From Chitinophaga sp. H8 (GTDB lineage: Bacteria > Bacteroidota > Bacteroidia > Chitinophagales > Chitinophagaceae), in contig NZ_JBEXAC010000003.1 of NCBI RefSeq assembly GCF_040567655.1, positions 1-64,000 of the forward strand: a stretch of DNA of 64,000 nt. The letters run 5' to 3'. The notes under the pieces were generated by a model. The model had not been told where the DNA came from. It saw nothing but the letters and a program-made list of their open reading frames with translations, and did not search any database. The position numbers and the translations under genes were made by a program. Positions 18,764-27,480 of this stretch are shown here, piece after piece (position 1 is the stretch's first letter; every line of letters starts with the position of its first letter).

Positions 18764-19921
18764 ATGAAAATCAGGAAAGACGATTATCAGGAAGTCCTTG
18801 AATACCTAACAAATAAACGTTGGGAAGGTGAAGAATTTGTAGCGTTTCTCAATGATGGCTTACCTGCCAGTAAAGAAGAACTATACACATTCTCTACGGA
18901 ATATGATGCCAGGGAGTTCTGCTATGAAATGTCAACCGACATAGACTTTTACAACTTCTTGTCAATACGGTCGGCGTACAGGACAATGCAGGAAGCTGCG
19001 GAAGATAGTAAGCTAATGATTGAAAGGGATGGCATCATTGACGTTTCTCTGATGGTTGCTGTTCGATATGAAAGATTAGAAAGAGAACAATTAAATAACA
19101 ATCAAAATTCAAAAGTCATGAATCAGAAAAATTTTGAATACCTGCGTGACCAAGTAAAGTACACGGGGTTTGGTGAAGGGTTGGAAAATGACCTGAAGCA
19201 AAAAATTCAGGAAGGGAACCCGGAATTTAAGTTGGCCTACGAAAACAAGTACGGCAACGATACAGTAAACGCAACATTGAATTTCAGCCAATCCAAGCAA
19301 AGCGATATGTACTTCTTTAATTCCTACCAGGTGAATGTACAGAAGGAAAACACTGCTGAAACAATGGATCAAACCTTCTACATCAATAAAGGCAACAACA
19401 TTACCCTGAAAGAAGCCTATAACCTGATGGAAGGCAGGTCGGTCAACAAAGATCTCACCAACAAGGAAGGACAAGTGTACAATGCCTGGGTGCAGATGGA
19501 CTTTAAACAAAGTGACGATAACGGGAACTTCAAGTTGAAGCATTACCATCAAAACTATGGCTATGATCTGGAGGCTGTCTTGTCTAAGCATCCAATCAGA
19601 GAATTGAGCAATGAAGAATACAAGGCTAACCTGATGGATTCTCTCAAAAAGGGCAACCTGCAATCTGCAACGTTTCAGATCAACGGTGCAGACCATAAGC
19701 AATACGTAGAAGCAAACCCTCAATTCAAGACAATCAACATTTATGATAGCAGTATGCAAAGGGTGGATAACCGGCAATCAAAAAAAGAACAGCAATCTGA
19801 AGGGGAAGGCCAGTCAGTTAAACAAGATGGTAAAAAGGAAAAGCAGACACCTGCTGAAGATGATGGCCCTGAGATGCCGAAGACATCTAACAAAAAGAAG
19901 AAAAGGCAAAGCATCAGCTAA
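18764..19921 (+). CDS. ICE accessory protein with repeated Bacteroidota domain (paralogue A)
   Basis: A 385-residue soluble protein. Residues 1-110 form an acidic helical region. Residues about 120-340 carry a domain with FYINKGNNITLKEAYNLMEGRSV, GNFKLKHYHQNYGYDLEAVL and YVEANPQFKTINIYD. The same motifs, in the same order, occur in the gene at 20784, so the two are paralogues. The C-terminus is Lys/Gln-rich and disordered. This domain is frequent in Bacteroidota ICEs but has no assigned role that I know. An internal ATG at 19120 begins exactly at the shared domain and might be an alternative start. Confidence 0.65.
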   Translation: MKIRKDDYQEVLEYLTNKRWEGEEFVAFLNDGLPASKEELYTFSTEYDAREFCYEMSTDIDFYNFLSIRSAYRTMQEAAEDSKLMIERDGIIDVSLMVAVRYERLEREQLNNNQNSKVMNQKNFEYLRDQVKYTGFGEGLENDLKQKIQEGNPEFKLAYENKYGNDTVNATLNFSQSKQSDMYFFNSYQVNVQKENTAETMDQTFYINKGNNITLKEAYNLMEGRSVNKDLTNKEGQVYNAWVQMDFKQSDDNGNFKLKHYHQNYGYDLEAVLSKHPIRELSNEEYKANLMDSLKKGNLQSATFQINGADHKQYVEANPQFKTINIYDSSMQRVDNRQSKKEQQSEGEGQSVKQDGKKEKQTPAEDDGPEMPKTSNKKKKRQSIS

Positions 19922-20007
19922 AAATTGGACAGACCAGCTTACCATAAGTAGCCGTGATGTTGGATGTGTGAAAAGGGAAACTATTTATAACAAAAAAGCA
20001 AAGTCAA

Positions 20008-20757
20008 ATGAAAAGTCAAATAATAATGCTGTTAGTATTCATCATCGGTATTTCAGCATGTAAAAAGGATAATAATGCAACAGTAACCGAGGAAGAAAAT
20101 AAAACTGTGCTGCTACGATCAGGTGCAGGCGCAGTTATGCCAGATAATCCCAACAACGCCTATGACAGCATAGGTTATTGGCATAACGAGATCGTTGCGT
20201 ATGTGCAGGAATGCAAACAGCCTAACAATGAGCCGGATGTAAAAGCATCAACACAATGTATCCTCCGTTTTTGCAGAGAGAACCAACGGCCTGAACCACC
20301 TCCATCGCTGTTTATTACAGTGGAGCAGACGGTACGGCAAAGTAATGAAAGCATTGAAAACCTTATTGCGAATTGTCCTTATGAAGAACCGGTAAAGGCT
20401 GCCCTGGATTCGCTGGTGCAATTGATAAAGCGACTTTCAGACAACGAAAGTCCTTATCCGGTCATTAAAGCCACTATTATGGACTATGAGCGCAGGATAA
20501 TGCAGAATGACATGCTTACTCCTGAGGGACGCGGTATTGCACTTAAAGCCGCATCGGTAGCACGTTACTCCATTTATTATTGGATAGACACGCTCCCTCC
20601 TCCGGTTCCAGTGGCAGCTTTTAAGTTTAAGAACATCGTGAAATGGATTGCTGCGGTAACAAGTGATATAGGCGGTGCTATTGTGAGCGGCAATGTGGAG
20701 TATGCTGCCGATTGCAGCACCTATGCTTATGATTTGGTGACTTACAGTATGCCTTAA
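20008..20757 (+). CDS. ICE lipoprotein, unknown function
   Basis: A 249-residue lipoprotein with signal MLLVFIIGISAC and a lipobox Cys at about 18, followed by KKDNN. The mature protein contains several cysteines (NEPDVKASTQC, FCREN, ANCPYE, DCSTY), so disulfides are likely in the periplasm. It sits between the two paralogous accessory genes. A surface or entry-exclusion role is possible but purely speculative. No catalytic motif is seen. Confidence 0.65.
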   Translation: MKSQIIMLLVFIIGISACKKDNNATVTEEENKTVLLRSGAGAVMPDNPNNAYDSIGYWHNEIVAYVQECKQPNNEPDVKASTQCILRFCRENQRPEPPPSLFITVEQTVRQSNESIENLIANCPYEEPVKAALDSLVQLIKRLSDNESPYPVIKATIMDYERRIMQNDMLTPEGRGIALKAASVARYSIYYWIDTLPPPVPVAAFKFKNIVKWIAAVTSDIGGAIVSGNVEYAADCSTYAYDLVTYSMP

Positions 20758-20783
20758 TTGTGTACCCTTTAAAAAGTCAGGTT

Positions 20784-21836
20784 ATGAATAACAGCCTTGT
20801 GAACAGAGTGGAAGCGGAATTGAATCAATGGCGGTCAAGGGAAGAACGGTTTAGCAAACTATTCTCCTTTAACCTGTCATCGAACAGAGCATTGCTAAAA
20901 GAAAAGCTGGATTACTATGAACGTATAGCGGCAAAGTACAAAGGCACGCAGGATCTGGACGAACGGTTTGCGCTTAGGATGTTGCGGCAGGAACGCAGCC
21001 GCATGGAGAAGCAGCTTTACCCTAACCTGCTAATAAGGCTGTTGCGACGGTTATTGATAACACCCGTAAAGGAACAAATTGTGATTAGGCAGGATAACAG
21101 GAAGACAGAACAAAACAGCCAGGCACTGCACCAACAGGTGCAGCGCACTGGCTTTCCTGACCTTTCGGCAAAAATTAATGAACAGATAAGGCAGGGACAG
21201 CAACAGTTTTCCATTCCGGTTTCCTATTACCTCAACGATAAGGAAAGAGTAGATCACCAGCTATCATTTGTAAAAGACCAATCCGGGCAATACCATTTTG
21301 AAGGGTATAAAACGGCCTTGTATAATGAAGCAAAACCGGATGAAAAACGCCAGCAATACTTTAGTATGCGTCACGAGCATAATCTCAATACTTCGGAAGC
21401 CTATAACCTAATGTCTGGCCGGTGTATTCAGAACGGCGGAACCTGGTTACAGCTCGACCTTAACGATAAGGACCAGCATGGCAACTTTCGTATCAAGCAA
21501 TTTCATTCCGATTACGGATATGATCTTGATAAGGTACTACAACAGCTTCCTTTGAGGGAGCTAACGAATACAGCCGAAACGGAAAAACTGAAAGAGGCTT
21601 TAAAGAATGGCGAAAAGATTTCTGTGAGTTTTATAAAGGATGGCAATGAACAACGCTTTTACATTGAAGCAAATCCACAGTTTAAATCAGTCAATATTTA
21701 TGACGAGCATTCCAGAAAGATAACCCTACACACGGCATTAGGTAATAAGACAATGGATGCCATGAAGGTAACCCACAAGGTGAATGAACAGCAACAGCAG
21801 CAACATTCTAAAAAGAACGGTCTCAAAGTAGGTTAA
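20784..21836 (+). CDS. ICE accessory protein with repeated Bacteroidota domain (paralogue B)
   Basis: A 350-residue protein. ATG 20784 is preferred over an upstream GTG at 20760. The N-terminal 110 residues are helical and basic. The C-terminal domain (about 125-310) parallels paralogue A: LNTSEAYNLMSGRCI, GNFRIKQFHSDYGYDLDKVL and YIEANPQFKSVNIYDEHSRKI. It ends in a Gln-rich stretch. The N-terminal part differs from that of A, so only the shared domain was duplicated or shuffled. Confidence 0.62.
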   Translation: MNNSLVNRVEAELNQWRSREERFSKLFSFNLSSNRALLKEKLDYYERIAAKYKGTQDLDERFALRMLRQERSRMEKQLYPNLLIRLLRRLLITPVKEQIVIRQDNRKTEQNSQALHQQVQRTGFPDLSAKINEQIRQGQQQFSIPVSYYLNDKERVDHQLSFVKDQSGQYHFEGYKTALYNEAKPDEKRQQYFSMRHEHNLNTSEAYNLMSGRCIQNGGTWLQLDLNDKDQHGNFRIKQFHSDYGYDLDKVLQQLPLRELTNTAETEKLKEALKNGEKISVSFIKDGNEQRFYIEANPQFKSVNIYDEHSRKITLHTALGNKTMDAMKVTHKVNEQQQQQHSKKNGLKVG

Positions 21837-21849
21837 AAAGATATGGGCA

Positions 21850-22143
21850 ATGGACAGGTTAAGTTACTTATCGGATTTTTTTGAAGCCATAGGAACTGAT
21901 CCACGCATCAGCATTACCCATATTGGAGTATATGCAGCCCTGTTACAATACCGGATGCAAAAAGGTTTCACTAATCCGATACAGGTATTTAGCCATGAGA
22001 TTATGAACATTGCGAAATTATCATCGGCTATAACCTACCATAAATGCGTGAAAGAATTAAGCAGTTATGGATACATCAGGTATGAACCTTCATTTAATCG
22101 TACAAAAGGCAGCAAGATTTACTTTGCCGAAAGAAGCGATTGA
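21850..22143 (+). CDS. Small winged-helix-like protein
   Basis: A 97-residue protein whose order of helices followed by ELSSYGYIRYEPSFNRTKGSKIYF looks like a winged helix-turn-helix with a terminal beta wing, as in small replication or transcription regulators of mobile elements. It begins 13 nt after paralogue B. DNA binding is inferred from fold pattern, not from a recognised family. Confidence 0.5.
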   Translation: MDRLSYLSDFFEAIGTDPRISITHIGVYAALLQYRMQKGFTNPIQVFSHEIMNIAKLSSAITYHKCVKELSSYGYIRYEPSFNRTKGSKIYFAERSD

Positions 22144-22208
22144 AACTTAGCGTTTAATAATAATCTAAGCCCGTGATGGGCTTTCGTTATCTAAAAGGGA
22201 GGTGTGAG

Positions 22209-22403
22209 ATGGAAGATGAAGTGTTGATAAGAATAACTCCTGACAAGGCGATAGAACTATTACAGAAAGATGGCATTTACGTCAATATGGAAGAAGCTCA
22301 GATTATACTTGACTTCTTGTACAGCATGGCAAATATCGTCGTGGAGCAGTATGTCAGCAGTAGGCAATCTGATGCCATAACCGCAACAAATGACAATAAA
22401 TAG
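22209..22403 (+). CDS. Small acidic ICE protein
   Basis: A 64-residue protein starting at the ATG behind a GGGAGGTG leader. It is acidic and helical (ITPDKAIELLQKDGIYVNMEEAQIILDFLYSMANIV). It ends 5 nt before the first serine recombinase and is likely co-transcribed with it. It could be a recombination directionality factor, which are often small proteins next to large serine recombinases, but that is a positional guess only. Confidence 0.55.
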   Translation: MEDEVLIRITPDKAIELLQKDGIYVNMEEAQIILDFLYSMANIVVEQYVSSRQSDAITATNDNK

Positions 22404-22408
22404 CAGCT

Positions 22409-23968
22409 ATGAAAATTGCAGACCTTTATATCAGGGTGAGTACAGATGAACAGGCAGACAAAGGTTATTCTCAACGTGACCAGGAAGAAAGGCTGCGCAG
22501 GTATTGCAACATCAATAATATTCAAATACGAAAGGTTATTTTTGAAGATCATTCGGCAAAGACTTTCAAGCGGCCAGCATGGCAAAACCTGTTGGTTGAT
22601 TTACGGAAGCAAAGAGGTCATTCTGACCTTATTCTTTTTACAAAATGGGATAGGTTTAGCCGTAATGCCGGGGATGCCTACCAAATGATAAGCCTGTTAC
22701 GCCATCTTGGAGTAGAGCCGCAGGCAGTGGAGCAACCATTGGATTTGTCCATTCCTGAAAACAAAATGATGCTGGCGTTTTACCTCGCAGCACCGGAAGT
22801 AGAGAATGACCGCAGGGCGTTAAATGTATTCAATGGGATGCGACGTGCTAAGAAGGAAGGCCGCTGGATGGGCACAGCTCCGATTGGCTATCTGAACAGA
22901 ATTACAGAAGATGGCAAGAAATACATTGCGCCGAAAGATCAGGATGCTAAAATAATGAAATGGGCTTTTGAGGAAATCTTTCGCAATAAGCTGAATACTG
23001 AACAAGTCTGGAAACAAGCACGGGAAAGAGGTTTGAAATGTAGCAAGAATAACTTTTGGGTAGCAATAAGAAATCCTATTTATTGTGGATTGATTTTCGT
23101 TCCGCAACATAAGGATGAGCAAAGCCAGCTTGTGCCGGGACAACACGAGCCGATCATAACCACTACATTATTTTTTGATGTGCAGGATGTGTTGGATGGC
23201 AGAAAGAGAAAGGCGGTGAGTAAAAAAGTAGTGTCACAGGATGATATTCCTTTACGGGGTTATCTCATTTGTCCAAACTGCGGCAGGTTTCTAACAGGCA
23301 GCGGTTCAAAAGGCAGGAAGAAATATTATCATTACTACCATTGCAGTTCTGAATGTGGTGTACGTTACAAAGCAGATGACGCAAACAATTTGATGATAGA
23401 CGCAATCGGAGATGAAGTGCGCAATGTTCCGCAACTTAAACTGTTCAGGGAGATTATCACAGCCACTTATATGGACGTAAATCGGGTTGAAAAAACGGAT
23501 CAGAAGCGCATGATGTCACAACTCGATCAGATAAAGCATCGCCTCTCAAAAGCTCGTGAGCTTTTACTACGTGAAGAAATTGAGGGGGAAGACTATCGTA
23601 CCATTAAGACAGAGGCCAGCGAAAGAATGGCTGATATTGAAGCAAAGCTGAAAGCCTCTAATTCTTTTTCAGACAGTATGGAACTGCTTTGGGATCTTCC
23701 GATTTCCAAAGTCTCTCATTTAGGTATTTTATTTCAAAATGGAACTGTCATACAGAAAAGGAAAATTGTAAGTACAATGTTCCCTGATAACCTGATATAC
23801 GATGGTGTAAAGCTCCATCGCACCAGGGTTAGCGCAGCAATCAGCTTCTTGACCACCCGCAGAAAATGTCCACAGGAAGCTGTTGCAAATAGCAACCAAA
23901 CTTATCGGGCTGAAAGTGTTCATCTTAACCGCAAACATGCCGTAACTGCATTGCGAAACAGAATGTAG
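22409..23968 (+). CDS. Large serine recombinase 1
   Basis: A 519-residue large serine recombinase. The resolvase catalytic domain has the nucleophile in YIRVSTDEQ (Ser11) and the arginines of TKWDRFSRNAGDAYQ. It is followed by the recombinase domain (GTAPIGY to NPIYCGLIF, about 150-235), a zinc ribbon CPNC...CSSEC (about 290-320) and a C-terminal coiled coil. It should catalyse ICE integration or excision by double-strand breakage with 5' phosphoserine linkage. It is a close paralogue of the recombinase at 25706, diverging mainly after about residue 330. The C-terminal 30 residues have no counterpart in the second copy. Confidence 0.92.
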   Translation: MKIADLYIRVSTDEQADKGYSQRDQEERLRRYCNINNIQIRKVIFEDHSAKTFKRPAWQNLLVDLRKQRGHSDLILFTKWDRFSRNAGDAYQMISLLRHLGVEPQAVEQPLDLSIPENKMMLAFYLAAPEVENDRRALNVFNGMRRAKKEGRWMGTAPIGYLNRITEDGKKYIAPKDQDAKIMKWAFEEIFRNKLNTEQVWKQARERGLKCSKNNFWVAIRNPIYCGLIFVPQHKDEQSQLVPGQHEPIITTTLFFDVQDVLDGRKRKAVSKKVVSQDDIPLRGYLICPNCGRFLTGSGSKGRKKYYHYYHCSSECGVRYKADDANNLMIDAIGDEVRNVPQLKLFREIITATYMDVNRVEKTDQKRMMSQLDQIKHRLSKARELLLREEIEGEDYRTIKTEASERMADIEAKLKASNSFSDSMELLWDLPISKVSHLGILFQNGTVIQKRKIVSTMFPDNLIYDGVKLHRTRVSAAISFLTTRRKCPQEAVANSNQTYRAESVHLNRKHAVTALRNRM

Positions 23969-23973
23969 TTTTC

Positions 23974-25536
23974 CTATTTAGCGTCAGGCAACTTTGCTAC
24001 AATCTTCCCATGTAACCGCTCGTTGACCAAATAACCGAGAAAAGAAGCAAACGAAGTAATGTCTTGTCCTACACTTGCCTGCTCCAATGCCTGCATATAT
24101 TCATCCCTTCTTTCAACTGGTATTATTGTCCACGGGTAACCTCCCGAAGCCAGCATAGCATTCATCATAAAACGCCCGATCCGTCCATTACCGTCCATAT
24201 ATGGATGGATAAAAACGAAGATAAAGTGTCCTAACACTGCTCTCACCGATGGTTCCGTTTCTTCCTCCAGTAACTCAAAAAGTACAGGCATAGCATCTCT
24301 CATTGCATCTACATTCAAAGGAACATGCTTGGAATTGCCAATGTACACTTGGTGGTTTCGATACCCTGCAAGGTCTGCGGCTTTTAAAAGTCCTGCGGCT
24401 ATACTTGGGTCAAACAGTTGCCTGTACCATTTTGAATGATCCTTGTCAACCTGCTTTCCTGCATTTGCGCCTTTCAATATAGCTGTGATGGTGTCCTTCA
24501 CCTGCAGGAAGGCTTGGTAGTAACCTCTGGCTGCCATTGCATCCCTTTGTTTCCGATCTTCTTCGTTCTCCTTGCTGTTCCACTCGCCGCTGCTTACTCT
24601 TTCGATCAGTTCCGGGGTTACACGATACCGCTCGATTGAAAGCGAATGGTATGCGTCCGTAACGTAAATGTCGTCAACATCCTTTAAGTAGGCTTGCGGA
24701 TCATCCGGTAAGCCGGGTGCTTTTGGAAAGCTGGCAATAACAATCTCACGCATCTGCTCCCACATGAGCCTGATACGGTTGGCGTAGGGAGAACGTTCAC
24801 GGGAGGACAGACTAAGGGTTAGTTTGGTTTCAAAAGGATCTTCTTCCCGTATATCATAATCAGCTTGTTTAAGGGTGTCAACAATTTGATCAGCTATCTT
24901 GTCTCTGTTTATATTTCTGAAAGCACCTGCTAACCTACCTGCAAAGGTTGTATGCCCATTCTCCAGTAGAATAGGCAATACTTCCGAAGCATCTCTTATC
25001 AATGCAAGGGCTGTACGGGCATCAATGGCATTTCTTGTATAAATACTTGGAGAGCTATAAACCAATGCAGCCGGCAGATTATACATTCTAATCCCATTTG
25101 CTATGATGGTTTGATCCGCAGGCGGGACATTTGCCTTTAAATTGAACAAAGAAGTATTATGCGGCAAGGGTGTAGGATTATTATTGCCCTGTGGCGACCG
25201 TAACATTAGCTGTTGCGGTACGGCACTGTTTCCTGCATGGATAAGAAGGGATTGGTCTGGTGATAAGCACCATTCTTCTCCAAATTTGTAGTTCAGGAAT
25301 TTGGCAACAAATTCCCAATAAGAGCTGTACCAGGAAGTTGTTTCTCCTGCTTTTTCCGCAGGGTCAGTAGGTATATACCATCCCTTAGTAACTTCCCTGA
25401 TAAAGCCGTTTTTAAGTAGTATCTCTCTGTATTTCCGATTGGGTATTTCATCGGTATGAATACCAACAACCCCATTATCCTGCAATTCTTTCAGAAACTT
25501 CAGGGATTCTACTAACCGTTCGCGTGGTGTTGCCAT
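23974..25536 (-). CDS. Fic-domain protein with AbiEi-like N-terminus
   Basis: A 520-residue protein. Residues 440-460 carry the Fic signature HPYMDGNGRIGR with all key positions (His, Asp, Gly-Asn, Arg), so AMP transfer onto a target protein is chemically possible. An inhibitory-helix-like SLSIERYR (298-305) precedes the core, as in class II Fic proteins that restrain themselves, although Arg replaces the usual Gly/Asn after Glu. Residues 1-105 look like a winged helix plus the AbiEi antitoxin-type segment (LLKNGFIREVTKGWYIP, CLSPDQSLLIH). It is convergent with recombinase 1 (5-nt gap) and divergent from recombinase 2. It is plausibly a self-contained toxin-like or defence cargo. Confidence 0.82.
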   Translation of the reverse strand: MATPRERLVESLKFLKELQDNGVVGIHTDEIPNRKYREILLKNGFIREVTKGWYIPTDPAEKAGETTSWYSSYWEFVAKFLNYKFGEEWCLSPDQSLLIHAGNSAVPQQLMLRSPQGNNNPTPLPHNTSLFNLKANVPPADQTIIANGIRMYNLPAALVYSSPSIYTRNAIDARTALALIRDASEVLPILLENGHTTFAGRLAGAFRNINRDKIADQIVDTLKQADYDIREEDPFETKLTLSLSSRERSPYANRIRLMWEQMREIVIASFPKAPGLPDDPQAYLKDVDDIYVTDAYHSLSIERYRVTPELIERVSSGEWNSKENEEDRKQRDAMAARGYYQAFLQVKDTITAILKGANAGKQVDKDHSKWYRQLFDPSIAAGLLKAADLAGYRNHQVYIGNSKHVPLNVDAMRDAMPVLFELLEEETEPSVRAVLGHFIFVFIHPYMDGNGRIGRFMMNAMLASGGYPWTIIPVERRDEYMQALEQASVGQDITSFASFLGYLVNERLHGKIVAKLPDAK

Positions 25537-25565
25537 ATCTTATTTTTATTGAAAGGATGTGCCTC

Positions 25566-25646
25566 CTATTAAACCGTGTCGCTTTCTGTCTATTAAACAA
25601 AGATGTGACAAATTTAGTAAATTTTGCAGTGATAATTCTATTAAAT
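25566..25646. repeat. Three CTATTAAA direct repeats between fic and recombinase 2
   Basis: CTATTAAAC occurs at 25566-25574 and 25590-25598, and CTATTAAAT at 25638-25646, within the 169-nt divergent promoter region. They could be operator sites for the winged-helix part of the Fic protein or for another regulator, or chance in AT-rich DNA. Confidence 0.35.
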
Positions 25647-25647
25647 G

Positions 25648-25678
25648 TTGTTCAATATGATTTTTCTTTGTATCTTTA
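25648..25678 (+). promoter_or_regulatory. Predicted Bacteroidota promoter of recombinase 2
   Basis: TTG (25648-25650) and TATCTTTA (25671-25678) are separated by 20 nt, close to the -33 TTG / -7 TAnnTTTG consensus, about 27 nt ahead of the recombinase ATG at 25706. Confidence 0.45.
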
Positions 25679-25705
25679 CATTGTACCACACTTAATTTTT
25701 ATAGT

Positions 25706-27280
25706 ATGAAAATAGCAGACCTTTATGTACGGGTAAGTACGGACGAACAGGCCGATAAGGGCTATTCGCAACGTGACCAGGAGGAACGTTTGCGGAAATA
25801 CTGCGAAATAAACAATATCCGGGTCAGGAAAGTGATACTGGAAGACCACTCTGCAAAGACGTTCAAACGACCAGCTTGGACTGGATTATTAGGCGACCTG
25901 CGTAAGCACAAAGGACATACTGACCTTATTCTGTTTACAAAATGGGATAGGTTCAGCCGTAATGCAGGGGATGCTTACCAGATGATCAGCACCCTTCGGC
26001 GTTTGGGTGTCGAGCCGCAGGCAGTTGAACAACCGCTTGACCTATCTATTCCAGAAAATAAAATGATGCTGGCGTTCTACCTCGCAGCACCTGAAGTAGA
26101 GAATGACCGTAGGGCATTAAATGTGTTTCATGGTATGCGCCGTGCTAAAAAAGAAGGGCGCTGGATGGGAACCGCACCTATTGGATATGCGAATAAGGTT
26201 ACTGAGAATGGCAAGAAATATATTGCTCCGAAGGATATTCAGGGAGACATAATGAAATGGGCGTTTGAGGAACTTTCCCATAGTCAGCTTAACACGGAAC
26301 AGGTATGGAAAAAAGCGAAAGAAAAAGGCTTGAAATGCAGTAAGAATAACTTTTGGGTTGCCATAAGAAATCCGATCTACTGCGGATTAATTTTTATACC
26401 AAAGTACAAGGAAGAAGAAAGCATGTTGGTAAAAGGACAGCATGAACCGTTAATTTCTGAAACTCTATATTATGACGTTCAGGATGTATTGGATGGACGC
26501 AAGCGGATTTTAGGAACTAAGGTTACGGCAGACGATAATATTCCATTGAGAGGCTTCTTAATCTGTCCAAAATGCGGAAGGATGCTTACCGGCAGCGCAT
26601 CAAAGGGAAGAACGCAATACTACCACTATTATCATTGCAGTTCAGCTTGCGGAGTTCGTTACAAGGCAAAAGAGGCAAATGACAAAATGGTTGAGGAAAT
26701 CAGGAAATATGTATTGCCTCTTTCAAGACTTGAAACATGCAAAGACGTAATCACATCTACGTACAAATCAAAAGAGCGTGGTGAAAGAGATGAACAGAAA
26801 GATTTAAAGCTGCAATTGCAGGAAGTAAATAGCCGGATTGTAAAAGCAAGAGAATTGCTTTTGTGTGGCGATATAGAAGGCGATGATTATCGTACAATCA
26901 AATCTGAATGTGAGGAGAAGATCAATCGTCTGGAAGCAAAATTGAAAGCTGCTGTGAGTTTTCAAACTACGGTACAACCTCTGTGGGATAAGGCATTTAA
27001 CAATATCGCTCAGCTTTATACTTTGTACAAAGAAGGCTCAGTAGAACTTAAAAGAAAGGTTGTTGGTTCGATATTCCCTGAAAATATCGTATTCGACGGT
27101 TGCCAACATCGAACCAAAAGATTGAACGAAATCATCAACATTATATCCTTGATAGATAGGGAATTAAAGCCCAAAAAAAATGGGACAAGTCGTTTGAATT
27201 TTGACTTGTCCCATATGGTGATCCCGTTGGGACTCGAACCCAAGACCCATACATTAAAAGTGTATTGCTCTACCAACTGA
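25706..27280 (+). CDS. Large serine recombinase 2, frame running into antisense tRNA
   Basis: A 524-residue large serine recombinase with the same plan as recombinase 1: YVRVSTDEQ with Ser11, TKWDRFSRNAGDAYQ, recombinase domain, zinc ribbon CPKC...CSSAC, coiled coil. Most residues of the first 330 are identical between the two. The final residues after about LKPKKNGTS are translated from the terminator and antisense strand of tRNA-Lys(TTT), as the VIPLGLEPKTHTLK-like ending shows, so the tail is not expected to be conserved function. This suggests that integration next to the tRNA placed the 3' end of the gene at or very near the element boundary. It is probably the active integrase of the outer element. 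Confidence 0.9.
   Translation: MKIADLYVRVSTDEQADKGYSQRDQEERLRKYCEINNIRVRKVILEDHSAKTFKRPAWTGLLGDLRKHKGHTDLILFTKWDRFSRNAGDAYQMISTLRRLGVEPQAVEQPLDLSIPENKMMLAFYLAAPEVENDRRALNVFHGMRRAKKEGRWMGTAPIGYANKVTENGKKYIAPKDIQGDIMKWAFEELSHSQLNTEQVWKKAKEKGLKCSKNNFWVAIRNPIYCGLIFIPKYKEEESMLVKGQHEPLISETLYYDVQDVLDGRKRILGTKVTADDNIPLRGFLICPKCGRMLTGSASKGRTQYYHYYHCSSACGVRYKAKEANDKMVEEIRKYVLPLSRLETCKDVITSTYKSKERGERDEQKDLKLQLQEVNSRIVKARELLLCGDIEGDDYRTIKSECEEKINRLEAKLKAAVSFQTTVQPLWDKAFNNIAQLYTLYKEGSVELKRKVVGSIFPENIVFDGCQHRTKRLNEIINIISLIDRELKPKKNGTSRLNFDLSHMVIPLGLEPKTHTLKVYCSTN
27182..27211 (-). terminator. Terminator of tRNA-Lys(TTT)
   Basis: GGGACAAGTC and GACTTGTCCC form a perfect 10-bp stem with an 10-nt loop. On the minus strand it is followed by a run of eight T. 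It lies 4 nt beyond the encoded CCA of the tRNA and overlaps the 3' end of recombinase 2 on the other strand. Confidence 0.85.
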
Positions 27281-27291
27281 GCTACGGAATC
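27216..27291 (-). tRNA. tRNA-Lys (anticodon TTT)
   Basis: On the minus strand the sequence folds as a cloverleaf: acceptor GATTCCG/CGGGATC, D arm AGCTCAGTTGGTAGAGC, anticodon loop CTTTTAA (anticodon TTT), T arm GGGTTCGAGTCCC type, discriminator A at 27219 and an encoded CCA at 27216-27218. It is intact and separates the ICE from the 9-kb island. Confidence 0.95.
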
Positions 27292-27344
27292 TTTCCTGCT
27301 ATAATACAACTTCCAGTTTGCTACAGGTTGGCAAGTTGGAAGTG

Positions 27345-27379
27345 AAATAAAAACCTGCGGCATGCGCAGGTTTTTATTT
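27345..27379. terminator. Bidirectional terminator between the tRNA-Lys genes
   Basis: AAATAAAAACCTGCG and CGCAGGTTTTTATTT are perfect 15-nt inverted arms around a 5-nt loop, giving a stem with a T-rich tail on both strands. It lies 7 nt from the left copy of the island's 17-bp repeat. It would have been the native terminator of tRNA-Lys(CTT) before island insertion. Confidence 0.8.
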
Positions 27380-27385
27380 CCTTTT

Positions 27386-27402
27386 GTGACCCCCCTGGGG
27401 CT
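27386..27402. repeat. Left attachment repeat (17 bp)
   Basis: GTGACCCCCCTGGGGCT is identical to 36384-36400, which forms the end of tRNA-Lys(CTT). The surrounding sequence differs immediately on both sides, so the shared core is exactly 17 bp. It is the displaced copy left by site-specific integration. Confidence 0.88.
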
Positions 27403-27458
27403 ACGTAATGTGTATGTAAGTTATTTATAATCAATTTATTAAGAATTTTTTTAAAACT

Positions 27459-27480
27459 TTGGGGTACATATAGGGGTACA
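27459..27480. repeat. GGGGTACA arm-type repeats, left end
   Basis: GGGGTACA occurs twice as a direct repeat (27461-27468 and 27473-27480), about 60-80 nt inside the left attachment repeat. The same word recurs three times inside the right end, which suggests integrase or excisionase arm-binding sites. Confidence 0.6.
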
